A DNA stretch of 64,000 bases from assembly GCA_030248195.1 (NCBI GenBank), contig JASAND010026615.1:1-64000 (forward strand), read 5' to 3'. Within the stretch, counting starts at the first letter, position 1. Each line of letters begins with the position of its first letter. The DNA comes from Trissonchulus latispiculum (lineage: Eukaryota; Nematoda; Enoplea; Enoplida; Ironidae). Of the stretch, positions 1-42,387 are shown one piece after another. A program made the translations under genes and the position numbers. Under the pieces are notes generated by a model, which made no database searches, was not told the origin of the DNA, and saw only the letters and a program-made list of their open reading frames with translations.

Positions 1-1628
1 AACATCGGCATCAGTCATGTGGTCCAACGTGGTCCTGACCAACCGCGTTTCGAGGCTTTTAACATCGAACAGCCTACGCAACAGGAAATCGATCAGATTC
101 GAATCGCTCGGTGGCCGGCGTTACCTCATATCTACATGCGGGATGTTGAAGGGAACTGGACGATTGTCCATATCCATGGCCATACCCAATCGGTTGAGGT
201 CCATCCGACCATCGAACTGCTTCGATCAGTGGTTCTGAACTGGATGCATGACAATGCACATCACGAGGTCCGCTTACCGGACAATGTCCTCCGCTTCTTT
301 TTCACCTTGATGCGCAATCGGAATCCGGCTGTCACGGCTCTGATCACCTTTCATCACCGTACAGGACCGGACACGCATGGACGTTCCGTCCACGAGTCCT
401 GCTGGACGATCGAGAACTACCGCGACCCACAAGGTATGTTCCATCCAGGATTTTCCCATGATCGTACCGGTCTAACGCAGCAATGGACTGAAATCAACGC
501 TCTTGCGGCAATGGTGCCTGAGCTGAGGAACTACCCGCATCTGACGGAACAATTTGAGAAACGGGCTCTCTTTATGATTCCTGGTGAAGCCAGACGACAT
601 CGCGTCAGAATCATCGCCATCATTGATGCCATGAAGAAGTACTGCCGACCTCAAGTGCCCGGAATCATAAATTTGGCTCCCGAGGAGTTCCTCTATCTGT
701 ACTACCGGCACTACTTCGTTTTCTCATTCATGTATACGATCAGAGGCGGCATTGGTTTGGATGTTCTCCAACTGCGCAATAAGCGAATGGAGACGAAGGA
801 GCATCTCTACCATGCTCGAAAGGCTCATTTCTGTCGCCGTCCAACCATGGAAAACGCCATTCTCCGCATGAATCGTTCTTCTGGCTATGACGGAAAGGAC
901 GAGGCCGATCGCCATATGCGAGAATGTCCCGAAGAACGCGTTCAGGTATTTTATATGGGTTACGACCAACTGACCCAGCGGTCCATCATTTTCCATACCT
1001 TTCACCACTCAGCCGAGATGCAACGGGAACTGGTCGAATTATTGGGATGCCTTTACGGCAAGGCTTCCAGTGACCCGTTTTGGGAATTGGATTTTCCATG
1101 CCTGATTTGCCTGACGGACGCAAAGTTCGTAGTCGACGTGACTTGGATCCAAACGGTTCTATTGGTTGGGTCTATGACACTCATCATTGGACTGGAAACA
1201 ACATCCAAGGCGGTATGTATACGGAGCTGTTCCTCTGGTTTACCCAAGCTAATCCAGACGACCTCTGGAAGAATCGGTTTACCCGAGAACCTCTGTCGCC
1301 GCGTGAGCTTCAAGATTTCAAAGCTCTCGTTCTCAAACGCATCGAGAGAGCGGCTGCTAACTATAAGGCAGATCGCCCGGCACCGCCATTCTATCGTCAA
1401 GATCCGCCTCGTCGCCTCGTCAATGAATCTGTCGTGGATATGGGTGTGAATCGCCGTGGATTGCACATCGCGGGCTGTGAACCATCAAGTGATCGGGACA
1501 ACGTCTTCTTCATCATCATTTGGAATCCTTTGGAAGGCATGCCTGTGAACCAGCCTGATCGTCGTGAACTGCTCTACCGTGAGTTCTGCAAAAGGGTTTA
1601 CACCCACAATGAAGCAGCCTTACCTTAG
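1..1628 (+). pseudogene. Unrecognised partial ORF with one frameshift
   Basis: The frame is already open at base 1, so the true start lies outside the window. It reads in frame 1 to about 1075-1100 and continues in frame 3 to a TAG at 1626-1628. The change of frame fits the loss of one base, possibly in the TTTT run near 1077-1080 or near 1092-1095. Together the parts give about 540 residues, rich in His, Arg, Trp and Tyr, with no signal peptide or membrane segment. GC content is clearly higher than in the DNA that follows, and the composition is steady across both frames, which argues for real former coding. I do not recognise the family. An ORF of a large mobile element or an intronless host gene are both possible. 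A -1 programmed shift is not excluded, but the site is not a classical slippery heptamer. Confidence 0.55.
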
Positions 1629-3840
1629 GGTTTACACCCACTTCTTGTATCATCATTTCCAATCCTATCCTTCTATCATCATCAGTCTGTTCTTACCTGA
1701 ACTTTTCTGAAACCTGGATATTTACCTGAAACTTACCTTGAAAACCTGGATCCTCTGAATTTTGAACCATTGGAATCTAAAAATTACCCTTACCTTTGAC
1801 ATTTTCCAATGAATCCCGTATCTTTGGACTTTTTCACTGCCAAATCTCCATTGCCATGAACTATCATTCCACCTTGATTTTGCTCAATGGATCATTCCAT
1901 CACCATTACTGGTTTACACCATCTGATATGCCAAAGAACTATTCCACATCTCATATCACTCAGTTTTGGTGACTATGCATAATTTTTGTGTCATATCTTT
2001 GTGATTTCTTATGTCAATCCTGGTAATTTTGGTAGCTTTGTCAGAAATTTCTAGTTTTGTTATTTTGTCAGTACGTAGGTATTTTTTCTGTTTTTGCTCA
2101 TATAGTTAGTATTTTGTTAATTTAGGTTAACTCGTATTCTGTATTCAGTATTTTTGTTTTGTTAGTATTCGATACTAGTATTTTATGGGCTTACCCCAAA
2201 TTTATATCAATGGTTCTATGCTACGTAGCTTTTGACTAGTCGCTTTCTTTGTCGTTTCTTTTGTGTTTTGTAGTTTCTATTTTTCTTGTTAGTATTACTA
2301 CTAGTTTGTCTCGAAAATATTTATTCACGAATTTGTTCTTTGTTTGTTTCTTGTTCTTATTTTTGATTAGTACGTAAGTTCTTTAATCACTTGTCTTTAA
2401 TTGCGTGTATTCAATACGTGTATATTTTTCTACTTATAGTTGTTTTGTATGAATGTTTGAATGAATGAGTTATTTTTTCTTGTAAGCTTTGTATTGGCCT
2501 TATGCCACTGTATTTCTATTTGCTTACTAGCTGTCAGTTTGATACATTAGTCTTTTTGTGTTTTTGTAATAGTATGTATATGTTAGAAGTATTTTGATGC
2601 ATTTGTATTACATTAGTTGCCTTCCATACATTGGTCTGTTGTTTTCTATGGTCAAGCGTTTGGCTTGTACCTTGGTCGAAATTATTTCAAATTCATCTAT
2701 AAAGAGTTAGTAAATACCTATGGGATTGGGTTTGGCATTTTTTCCCATTCGGACAGGTCCCTAACGGTATTAGTGGTCTAAATTCTTTATTCTTTTCCTT
2801 TTTCTTAATTTTTCTTTCTACTCCCCATGTTTCCGTAAACCAGTGGAATGGAAAGGATACTCCGGACCTTCTGCTTTACTCCAACTTACTTTTTACCATA
2901 GCATCTTTAAGGTAAATTACTTTACCACTACCGTTTGATCACATCCACCAAAGGAAAGAATTCCTTCTCTCTTGGCCTCTTGAGTATTTCTATGGTTATT
3001 CGTATTTACTCTCTTTGTTCGTAATTTTATATCCTTTCTAAACCTCTTACAGGTTCTGTTACCGGAATCTTATTTTGTACTGTTACTAATCTCCGTATTA
3101 GTATGCGTTATTCCCCCTATATACTTGTATTTTGTATTTTTCTGCTGATGTTTTATTGTTACGTAGGAAAGTGCAGTGTCCCATTTACATGGTGTCCTCG
3201 CAGGAGCTCGTCATGTGAGCCCTGGGGAGATGTAGAGATAGTATGTAAATCATTCATTTATGAATTGTCACTTTGTTGTTACACACCCAATACTTTTTCG
3301 GCCCTTAGCTACTGCTTGGCTTTAGCTATCGTCATCATTCTGTTTGGTTGGTCGGGGAGGTGTTGTTAGGTGGGATGTAACTATTGGGTAGGTGATCAAA
3401 CTTGGGGGCGCTGTATGCGCATGTAAACTTCTGGTTGGGGGGTGGGTTTTCTAAGCCCCGCCTACTTTGGGGGTCTCCATTGAAAACTCCCCAACACATC
3501 AGTTGTGTTAGTTTCTTTCACAACTCCAGTCGGTTATAATCGCTCGTCGGTCGCCCGATTACCACCTACTTTCGTTTGGGTCAACGCTTCGGTGTTTCCT
3601 CTACACCTACGCTTTCTCCCCCTGGGGTGTACACTGTACTGGGTTCATTCAACCCTAAGGTTTGTTTGTATTGTTGTGTGTATTGTTTGTCTGGGATTGA
3701 CTGTCTGTCAGGGCTTACGCCCACTGTATGTACGTACGTTTATTAAATCATTTGTCTAACGGCCTTGTTATTTTGTTAGGTTAGGTTTAGTTGTTAGACT
3801 AGGCAGGTAGGAATATTATTCTTGTTTATATAACTTTATA
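1629..3840. other. T-rich non-coding stretch
   Basis: No convincing gene. The + strand is strongly T-rich from about 1980 to 3100, as in a long 3' untranslated or retroelement tail. A 15-base motif (AGGGTTTACACCCAC) ends the preceding ORF and recurs just after its stop codon. Short ORFs at 3103-3369 and 3505-3759 have no recognisable features. A TGTAAC start at about 3374 followed by a GGGGGCGC box could be an LTR edge, but I found no second copy. Confidence 0.5.
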
Positions 3841-3912
3841 GTTTGGCGAGGCTTCCCCGTCCTGGTTCCTGACAGTCAGGTCCGTTATCTATTGAGCAAC
3901 AGATCCTCCGAC
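3841..3912 (-). repeat. tRNA-like relic
   Basis: On the minus strand the segment TTGCTCAATAGATAACG matches a tRNA D-arm/A-box, and a CTGACTGTCAG segment follows where an anticodon arm would be. The anticodon loop is too short and the acceptor ends do not pair, so it is not a working tRNA. A decayed SINE head or tRNA pseudogene is more likely. Confidence 0.25.
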
Positions 3913-4059
3913 AATTACTTGTCGGGTAGCCAATTGGAGAATCACATTTGCGCTACAAGCCTATGCCATAGCCATGCTCACTAAAACACGCATATTCGTA
4001 ATGAATTACTCTAGCTTGAGGCCTCAGGGTTATTCAGCAATCTTGCAAGTTGGGCCAGT

Positions 4060-4240
4060 TTACTAGAGTTTGCGAAAAATATCTATGAAACACTTCAGAT
4101 GCGCACTCGAAACTTGCAAACTGCAACTCATGACAACTCGAGGAGTATAACGAAACTGCCCCCTGGACGGGGTTAACACCCGAATAGGCTGATTACAGAG
4201 TACGCTACCGCTCGGCGAGTAAATATAGCTGATGTGTGTC
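4060..4240 (-). repeat. Possible tRNA-derived SINE head
   Basis: On the minus strand a CGCCGAGCGGTAGCG block resembles an A-box and GGTGTTAACCCC about 35 bases later resembles a B-box. This is the spacing of a tRNA-derived SINE. No target duplication was found. Next to it (4232-4262) is an end sequence, AAGAGTACATAATAACTAAG, much like the terminus of the MITE at 48859-49271. Confidence 0.3.
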
Positions 4241-4562
4241 ACCAAGAGTACATAATAACTAAGAGTGTGACAAGCGTCACGCCCAAAAAGATAACTTTCA
4301 TTTTCCGCATATTTGGATTTTAAAATTGTTGGAGCTGCAGCTTTATTTTACAATATCTGATTTTATGTCAGTTCTGGGTAAGCTTATCTAAACTAATCGA
4401 ACAGTTTTATCTAATATATTGTACTTGTCATCCCTTGGCTAAACAATCATTTTTGTGAAGACAAAAAATAAAGATTCGTTGTGAAATAAGTTTTAATTGT
4501 TGCTTGTTGCATCAACTTTCTCATTAACTAAGTAACCTAAACCAGCTTGGTTATTTGCTTAA

Positions 4563-5543
4563 GGTGGTGATTCCCTTTGGTCACATAAAGTTTGCATCAT
4601 TATTACTCATTCATTACTTGGAGTTAAGAAGCCATTTATATATCAAATTGTAGCTTGACATTTTCTCGTTTTAATGCATGCCACGAAACTAATGTTGCTT
4701 TTCTAAAATATTTTTAACACGTTTTAGAAAAAGTATAATTTTCCAAAATTTTTGCAGACTCAAATAAATTTTTTCGCGAGACATCGGTTATATCATTCGA
4801 TACCTCCATCAAATAGCTGGGGACGATTTTTTATTTATTGTGAAATCGCTCTTCGTTATAGAGAAATAAGCTGAAATGTGTGCGTAACCTGTATTTTGCC
4901 TACTTTTTCCAAATTTGTCAAGCAATTACTTTAGCTAGAAAGCAGCAATCGGGACTACTAAAAAATCGTCCCTGGGTATATTTGTGCAGAACACATTTGT
5001 TCAGTAGCAGCCCTACAGCTTATATGGTGAATGCTCCACAATTTTTGGAAAAAAATTGGTCGTGTTTCTGCAAAAACTACATTTTTATGATAGCAGCCTA
5101 CAGGATAACAGTTGGAAGACGATCATGCGTTGGATAATTTGACCCTGTGAGACCTTCAGATCGACGCCCTTAGTTTGATTTTACGGCTTGGAAATATCAA
5201 GAAATGTTGGATTATTTGATTTCTGCAAAAATGACAAGTTTTCGACGCCAAAACAACAAAATCGGCTATATCTCACGGTAGGGAAAAGCTAGAAACTTGC
5301 TTTACAAAGCAAAAATGTGAAGCTCGATGAGATCTTTCGAATGAATATAGTCATAATTGTATAGCATGTGCCAAACGTTCAGAAATTGGGAAAAACCACT
5401 CAGACCGGAAATCTCAAATTGTTGAATCGGGATTGCGCGGAAGGTGTTAGAACGCTAAAAGAACTTATTTCGCAAAGATTCATCCGATTTCATCTTGATT
5501 TACGCCGCCAAATAACAATATGTGCCCAAAAGGAATCACCACC
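4563..5543. mobile_element. TTAA-flanked foldback element, copy A
   Basis: The inverted ends read GGTGGTGATTCCCTTTGG and its near-perfect complement, flanked on both sides by TTAA (4559-4562 and 5544-5547). The length is 981 bp and no transposase is visible. Two more copies of the same family lie at 47040-48055 and 48060-48755. The TTAA target suggests mobilisation by a piggyBac- or Kolobok-type transposase; that assignment is inferred. Confidence 0.8.
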
Positions 5544-5637
5544 TTAAGTACCTAAAGCATCTCTCCAAAATGTAAAGCTGTTGAGGACTCAAAGCTTGAT
5601 TGCTGTAACTCGATGCTTAGCCTCTGGGGCCTTAGAC

Positions 5638-8600
5638 TAGTGTTTTCACCGGCCCAATTTTTCGTGGGCCGGCCGGGCAGAGTTGGACATGGACACATTT
5701 TTCTTGACCGCGACCGCCCCGCGTCCGCACTCGGTGTGCCCGCGACCGCCCGCGACCGCGACCGCAGCCCGCAGACCCATTATTTGACCGCGATCGTCCG
5801 CAAAGTTATAATGCTTGTGAGCCAAAAATTTAGCATTGACATATTATTTTTAAGTTCCTTAGCATCAACTGCAACATTTTATTACATCGACAAAACTCTC
5901 AAACTATGCAAATTTAGCTTTCTTCGCGGCGTAGACGAGTTCAATTGATTCTACGGTTTCGGGAGAAAGTTTAGCTCTTCTATCATTGAGGGTTAAGTTC
6001 ATGTGACTGAAATCACGTTCAGAGGCAGAAGATGATGCAGGAATGACGAACACCTCACAAGCACATTTTGACAAAGTAGGCATATCAGAACGATGGTTTT
6101 TCCAAAACGTCAAAGGATCATCTGGCTCGTGGATGTCAAAACGACCATGGATGTAATGGTCCAGCTCCTGAAATAACACACAGCGTATATATTAATTCTA
6201 CCCTAAGTTAATTCTTTATTCTTGATTATTGCCAATTATTTATATTAACCATACAAATTTTATATCAGTATGAGGCTCAGTTCAGATCTTCTTTAGATTT
6301 TTGAAGCAAGGTTTTCGTTTTACGATAGTTTCGAAATGATAATAAATTTTGGTCAAACAACGTAGAAATTAATAAATCCGTAGGTTTTAATTTAGAGGCA
6401 ACCCCACTGTTGGTGCCAACACAATCTATATAGCTATACAGCTGTCTATGCGGTTTTTCCTTTTAACGAAATCTATGAGGATCGATAATTCAATACTTAT
6501 ATATTTACTTTACGGCATTGCAAAGTCATGCCCTCCTGGCTATTTGGTCGATTGGATCTCAAACTTTGGTTTTGAGTATATGACCGAGCTCGCTCAAAGG
6601 GATTAGCAGGAACTTCACATGCTTCGGAATTTTGATGAAGGCTAGCAGCATCAACCGTGACATGTGGAGTTTCAGACGAAACTGCTAGCATTAAGCGGAG
6701 CACCCACTCTGGCAAATCGGTAGTTAAATCTTTCTTAAATATTTTCTCTTCCTTTGTGCCATCAGGAATGAAGCTGAGATCCTTATATCTGGGATCAAGG
6801 AATGCTGCAACCCAATGCAGCTGCTTTATAGACGGATAATATTTTAAATCTAAGGATTTACGAAGCTCTTCCTTAAACGTGGCTAAGACCAGGCTATCTG
6901 AGGCATCTGGCAGACAAAAGTTGCAGACGATAAAATACCCAGGGCCAACGTACTGCAATGTCGGCTTATCCGATCCTTCCAACTGTAGGAAAACACACTT
7001 AATTTTTTGAAGAAAATTAAGCATTTCAGTATTGAGATCTGGGTCCACAGTTAGAAGCTTAGACAGTTGACCCTGAGATGACAGAATAGGTCTCAACGTG
7101 TCGTAGCTCTCCTGAATTCCTCTGGCCCGCTCGGTCAACGCAGTCCACGGCCGGGTATCACCACCATACTTCAAAGTTTTAGGTAGTTGTTGCTGGATTC
7201 CATACGTTGACTTGACAAACCGACACAAATCGGCGCAAGCAACATCGTAATCTTTGAGATCGGGGCAGATTTGTTTCGCTGATGTGAAAGCATTATCGAC
7301 AGTGGTATGAAATCGATGATCGAAACAATCCATCCGGATTCTACAGCGTAAGGTAGCAACAATATTGGATCCATGGTCGGTGGTACATGCTAGCTGTTCC
7401 CAGTCGATACCGAAAGAAGTCATGATTTCTTCCACGGCTGTTAGGATGTTATCAGCAGTGTGCTGGTTTATGCCAAAATGTTTTAGACACAATAGGCTAT
7501 TTCTTAAAGCGTAATCTTCTACCCAAAAAACATGTACATCGAGATAGGCTCGTTTCATCAAATCATCAGTTGTCATATCAATTGTGAATGCTTAAACAAA
7601 ATAGCCCATTTACTTTTAGACTAAATTTCAAAATTCTAAATGCTTAGTGTAATTTCTTTGTATGCGATACCGTCCGGGAGTTTATACAATGAAGATTTTT
7701 ATTCAAAGTTTTATACAAGTATGCGAAAAAGTTTTACTTGTAAATTTTTAAAGTTAGTCCAATCCAGTTTGTTGAAAAGCCAATTTTCTAATCGATCATA
7801 TATTTAAATCATTCCACAGCCAAACAAACCCAAAAGTGATAATTGAAGCCTAACATTCTTAAATCAAAACCTTAAAAATTAACACACCGGCAAGCTTTCT
7901 GGAAGCAAACGGAGTGATATGTTCTCGCAAGTCCTTTTTAATGCTCTCTGCTTCCTCCATAGTAGCAGCACGAATCGCTTTGCGACCAGGAATAACTTTG
8001 GACAAATCAAACTTTCGATGAGCAGATCCCAATTCCAGGCAAACCTACAAAAGATTGATCTTGTACTAAGTGTTTCTGTATTCAAATAACATTGAAAATC
8101 TACAGTAAATATTGCCGTTTCGGGGGGAAAAGTAATGATAAATTAACATTTGGTTTAACTCGATGCAAGCTTAACTTTCTTTTAACTCTTTCAATGAAAA
8201 CGCTTAATTCAATTTTACTCTTTTTCTAACTGACTCTAACTTTACCGAACTGTTGAGTATATTGTTTAAATTGCCTACGTCTATTGAGCTATTCCCAATA
8301 TGTTACCTTATACTTAAATGGAAACATGCACATACCTGACCAAACTTGATCAGACCCTCGTTTTCAACTGATCTGAAGGAATGTCCACCCAGACTGACAA
8401 AACCGACAAAAGCATCTTTCAATCTATCCTTTTCAGCGTTTGTCAATTTCGGTTGATTAGCCACTGTATCGACCAGTTGCAATTGACGCTTTTTGGCTAA
8501 AACAAATTTGGCTTTTAAAAATTGGTGAACTTAAACTAAATAAATATTTTGTTGGCTTTGCCTCAACTACGCAAATACATAACTGTCACGTATAGTTTGC

Positions 8601-9850
8601 TGTCTTGATGTTAAATATTTATAGTTTAAGCATTAAAATAAAATCAGTCAACTGTACTCAATTTGGAATGTTCCCCGTGCCGTTTTAAACTAATCTATAT
8701 TCTCCTTCCTCAAACTGGGAAGCTAACCTGTTGTTTTCGCTAAACTGAAAAATCTAGATGCTTTCTGTTCACAGTGCGCAAACTGTAAATTTAGGAATAG
8801 GATTTCCAAAGGACAAACAAAGATTTTACAGTACCCATGAACTCAAACTTGATTCCACATCTTAAACCCGAAAGCTGAAACTTATCTCTTACGCTTTATT
8901 TTCCTGCATAAAGACATATTTTCCTGCATATATGTACTCTTGAGATAATTAATAGAATTGTTTGTAGCAAATGCCACCATAAATACAGGGAGCCAATATG
9001 CTAATTAATCTATATTCTAAGCATAATTAATTACCTTTACAGCAAGCAGAAATATGTCGGTTTAACGAAGTAGTCCCAATACTCCGACCATCTTTGTTAC
9101 GATATACCAAAACTGTCAGACACTTTGAGCAGGCACAAAAACGGTCTATGCACTTGTTTTCCGAAACTTGAAAAATCAGCTGCAAATGTTTCCAGCAGTC
9201 GGCAGTTGACTTAGAGTTTTCCTTGAGCTGAAAATCGTCATCATTTCTTCGAAGTCTCTTGGACAGGTAATCGGCGTAATTGGCATCATTTTGTAAAGCA
9301 ATCTCCGTGTGACTGGAGCTGGATAAAGCAGCAGCACTATTGTCTGACATTAGTGCACACCAACATCAAAAGCAAAACTGTACAACTGAGAGAAGCCAAA
9401 CTTGAGCTGGTGAACTTATTTTTCGGATTCCTATTTTTCTAAGCAGACAGGCTTTGCAGTCATATTTTTTATTTGCAGTGCATTGCTTTTTGTTGTTGTA
9501 AACTTTTTTGCAACAAAAAAGTAGCAATGACCCGACCAACAGAGTGTACTATAAATTCTAGCTTTGCAACATCAGCAGCCACAAAATGTTACCTTTTTAC
9601 AAAGAAAGTAGTTTTTGCTTAGAAAGCAGCCAGCAGACCAGCTTTCTACATATCTGAAAATACGTAGGCACTACAATCTGGGAAAGTACGGGGGATACAT
9701 TGAAATTTATTAGTAAATATGCGGTCATTGCGGTCAGAAAATTTTGTCCACGACCGCGACCGCCCGCGGGTACCCGCGACCGCGTCCAACTCTGCGGCCG
9801 GGCTTGCGACGCCGGCCGGCCGGTCTAGACAGGGCGGGTGCACAACACTA
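5638..9850 (-). mobile_element. Complete hAT transposon
   Basis: The ends are imperfect inverted repeats (TAGTGTTTTCACCGGCCC at the left; the right end complements to TAGTGTTGTGCACCCGCCC). They are bounded by an 8-bp target duplication with one mismatch (CCTTAGAC at 5630-5637, CCGTAGAC at 9851-9858). Both subterminal zones (about 5655-5800 and 9720-9830) carry arrays of GACCGC/GCGGTC and GGCCGG motifs, the usual layout for hAT transposase binding. A five-exon transposase fills the interior. The intact frame and nearly identical target duplication point to a recent and possibly still autonomous insertion. Confidence 0.93.
5904..9350 (-). CDS. hAT family transposase, 5 exons, 659 aa
   Basis: Catalyses cut-and-paste movement of its own element in the nucleus. 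Exons are 9035-9350, 8336-8496, 7888-8044, 6509-7590 and 5904-6167. All introns are GT-AG and the phases join to one open frame of 660 codons including the stop. The start ATG is at 9348-9350. Exon 1 encodes a BED-type zinc finger (CxxC near residues 80-83, then LNRHxxxC). The fourth exon carries the RNase-H-like core with TTDHGSN, which probably holds a catalytic Asp, and the family motif LDPRYKDL. The last exon is the hAT C-terminal dimerisation region with the signature PASSSASERDFS and a following PETVE. The frame has no stop or frameshift. The 6509 donor (GTAAAT) was chosen because it alone keeps phase with the last exon. Confidence 0.9.
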
Positions 9851-12800
9851 CCGTAGACCGTAGAGGTACCACATCAACAAGTTGTGCTTTAAAAGCAATT
9901 GCGCTTTAACATATATAGTTCCTAGTTTTATCTATTATGCTGTAGTAAATGATCAAAAAGTAATGCTATACGAGAGCCTAAAACGTAACACATTCCTTAA
10001 ATTCTTTCGCAAGGAAAACTATTATGGGAAATCTGCAGTAACATTTTACAAAGAACTTAACCACGCAGAGACTGAAAGGTCCTGCACGCAAAGACTGAAA
10101 TGGAGTTTCAGTTCCAGCATGAACTGAAACCGGTTTTAGCTCCAGCTAGAAGGAAAACTTCAGATTTTACGCTGGGACTGAAACTGTTTCAGTTTCAGTC
10201 GGATACCAAAAACAATTTTCAGTTTCAGTTTCAGTCGGCTAGTCTAAATGGTTTCAGTTTCAGTCCGTTTTCCAAAATAGTTTCAGTTTCCATTTCAGTT
10301 TCAGTGACTGAAACTGACACATGTAGAGACTGAAACCAAGTTTCAGTTTCAGTTTCAGCGACTGAAACATCACTAATTATAAGAGTATGCCACCTAGGCA
10401 AGCTCTGCTTTCAGAGCAAAAACTATGCTCTGCACGCTAACGGCCCACTCCCCCAACGCAAATCAGTACCTAGTCGAAACAGGGGTACGCTCACTCGCTC
10501 TGATTATGTGCTTAAGCTCCAAAACACAAGCAGTGCGTGCGCGAATTTTGTGCCTGCCTCGATCTTTAGAACACAAACATATCGCTCTAGTCTGCCTAGC
10601 GGCACACTCGTATATTATGTACATGAAATGTGCGACGTGTTAAAAGTTTTGTGCAATCTTGTTTTTGAATCTGATTTTTGACCTAACAAAACTGAGACTT
10701 TGTTTGTGTTAATGTGCATACATGTAGCATATTTTCATCAATTTTATGACCATGTCATATTCATACACAACTCTCAAATTCAACGCTGCCTCACTCCTCC
10801 CTCCCTACGAATTCAGACACCGAATCAAAGGCAGTAACCAACTTTAAACCAACGCAACTTCTAATATTTACTCAAACAAAATTCTCTCTATATATATAAA
10901 CGCATAACAATTAGAATAAAGTCCTGATCGAAAAAAACAGGGAAAGCCAAAGAGATATATTAAAAGAATGATACAAAAAGGGACAAAAACCCGTTGTCAC
11001 CAAAACAAATAAAGCCAATATTTGAGTTTCAACAAACATATCTCTTTAACTTCCAGCTAAAAATATTATTACCAGTAAGAACAATATATATCAAATTAAA
11101 CATTATACACACACTCATAATATAAACTGAAAACAGAATGTTCTAAGCTTCACACCCACATGCAATGGCAAATTAATTAGTTGGAATAAATTATAACAAC
11201 AGCTACCACTTCAGCTTTAAACAACAAACAAAACAAAATAATAAATCTACAATTATAGATTTACTAAGCAACTGCTCCAAGGGTCTTTCCGTGTGCCGTA
11301 AGCTCGCAGTTAAAACTTTCATTCAACCAAGACCAGCACAAATTACCCTTACTCTGGCTTTTCCTTGCCCCTCACCCAATAGCACCTAATACTGCCAGGA
11401 AAAATAAGTCTCTGAGGATAAATCTTAACATTTTAAGGCTTCGCAAAAATTTAAGAATTTTAAAGTAAATTTAAACCGAAACTTAAATTAAATTTTTCAA
11501 TTTTTATTAGCTCAGCAGCAAAAATAGCTGTTTTTAGAGATTTTTCGAAAAAATATCGCCTGGCTGTCTAGACCTGCGGGTGCTTTCCCTTAGGAAAAAG
11601 TCAGATTTAATCACAGAATATAGGGACAGACAAAAGAACAACGCTAGCTCGTCTAGTCCCTACAGAGAAAGGCCCTGAGCAACCAACAGAATGCCAATAC
11701 GAAACAAAACATTCAAATATCAATCTAAAAATTGAAAAATTACATTTACTAGCATGTTTCTGAGCCCGAGGCAGACTCAGTCATATCATATCAGGAAGCA
11801 GTCCAGAAAAATGGTCAAATCAGTCGGATCCCGAACTAGCGCTTACCCCCCCCCGCCCAAACTTCTGGAGACATAAATTCTACGTCAAGAAAATGAAGTA
11901 AACGCTGGTCAGCAGGCGTTTTTCATTATTTCTTTATGAGACATAAATTCTAGTTTGACCAACATCCTACAACACTGCCACCTCACCGCGCCAATAGAGC
12001 TGCAAAGAAACGCTGCGACCCTCTTCAAAGTGGTAGCCAAATAAAAGAGTCATTCCAAATGAAGAATTGCAGAAATCTCATACCAAACCAACAACAGTTT
12101 CACCATTTGGTCGAAGTAGCAGAATTAGAACTAAGGAGACTAATTACCCGCCCCCCCCTTCCCAAAATGAACATTATTATTGCAGAAACTAAAAACAGTA
12201 AACAAATTAATTATAAATCATTAGAAATTTAGAATATGCAGGTCCAATTACCCCCCACCCCTTTTTTTCCAAAACAAACACACTACAGCTGAAACAGAAA
12301 ATATTACGTGAATAATCAAATTAATGAAAATTCATCTTGGAATCAAAAATATGCAGGGAAAAGAAAGGCAAGACATGAATAATTAGTTAATTAATAGGAT
12401 TAATAATACGGAACACCCGCCCCCCCGATGCCAATTTCACCCACTATATACACATTACGTATTGTACTAGTTACGGAAGCTATTTATAGCATCCACATTT
12501 TCGGGGCAACAATATTGCAGGGTATTTTTACACGGGATTTTGGATGCCCAAATTGTTGGTAAAACAAACATATTTTCAAAAAATGTTACGGTTCTACCAG
12601 AGATTTTTTTCGCAAAAATGTCCAATCTTAGCCCCAGACTCCCGCAGGCAACTTTTTGCATTCTCAACTCTGCGCAAATTATACCAAAAAGTAATTTTAG
12701 GCTTTTTTGCAAATCCGCCCCGCGGCGCCCTCCCCAATGGAAATGTTCCCTCTGAAAAAAATCCTAAGAAATATATACTGCACCAATAGCAGTTAAAAAT

Positions 12801-13165
12801 AAAGTAATAACAGTAGATTACAGCAACTAACAAAATGACAGGTACACATACACAACGAACCAAAATGGCAAGAGCACTTTGGCTTATTAATTACCCCTCC
12901 AAAAATACATAGTACATATTACGATAGATATGTAAATAATCTAACAGAACATACAAATACACAAAAACATACGTATCGGTTGTAATCAATAAAAATCACT
13001 ACAACAGATCGATCAAAATTAATCGATGATAAAAAGCAGTTCAGAACAAAATGAAAGTCTCTAGTATTATGAAACTCTTAAATTGATGAACAACACACGC
13101 GTACACACATACACACACATCTATAAGTCTACTTTATATCTCAAAAAATTGAGAGATAGGATCTA
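9851..13165. other. Intergenic AT-rich DNA downstream of NNT
   Basis: No gene is supported. It holds the AGTTTC-rich repeat at 10077-10372, poly-C runs (about 11848, 12150, 12250, 12420), and a direct repeat of GAGACATAAATTCTA (about 11869 and 11938). A segment at 12590-12750 resembles the repeat at 26040-26180. A short CA-rich run lies at 13096-13118. The end next to 13166 should contain the NNT 3' untranslated region; I could not place its polyadenylation signal. Confidence 0.5.
10077..10372. repeat. AGTTTC-motif repeat, probably a MITE
   Basis: About 300 bp built from repeats of GTTTCAGTTTCAGT in both orientations (more than ten CAGTTTCAGT or ACTGAAAC units). This is the pattern of a non-autonomous element with subterminal transposase sites. 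Similar motifs recur at 44340-44640. No clear target duplication was found. Confidence 0.5.
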
Positions 13166-42279
<29,114 letters not shown>

Positions 42280-42387
42280 GGCTGCCTGCACGTACGTAGT
42301 CAGCTGAGAGCACCCTGAAAATAGACCGCATATAGGTATATAAATACATGTATATGTATCTGGCTTTTTCCTAGGCAAAAATTTCTG

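Noticed and set aside
3103..3759. Two short + strand ORFs (3103-3369, 3505-3759) as small membrane proteins
   Set aside because: T-rich DNA gives hydrophobic translations by chance; no homology, no splice or coding signals.
3374..3775. Solo LTR starting at TGTAAC with GGGGGCGC box
   Set aside because: No second copy, no defined 3' end and no target duplication in the window.
3841..3912. Functional tRNA gene on the minus strand
   Set aside because: The A-box is good but the anticodon arm is shortened and the acceptor ends do not pair.
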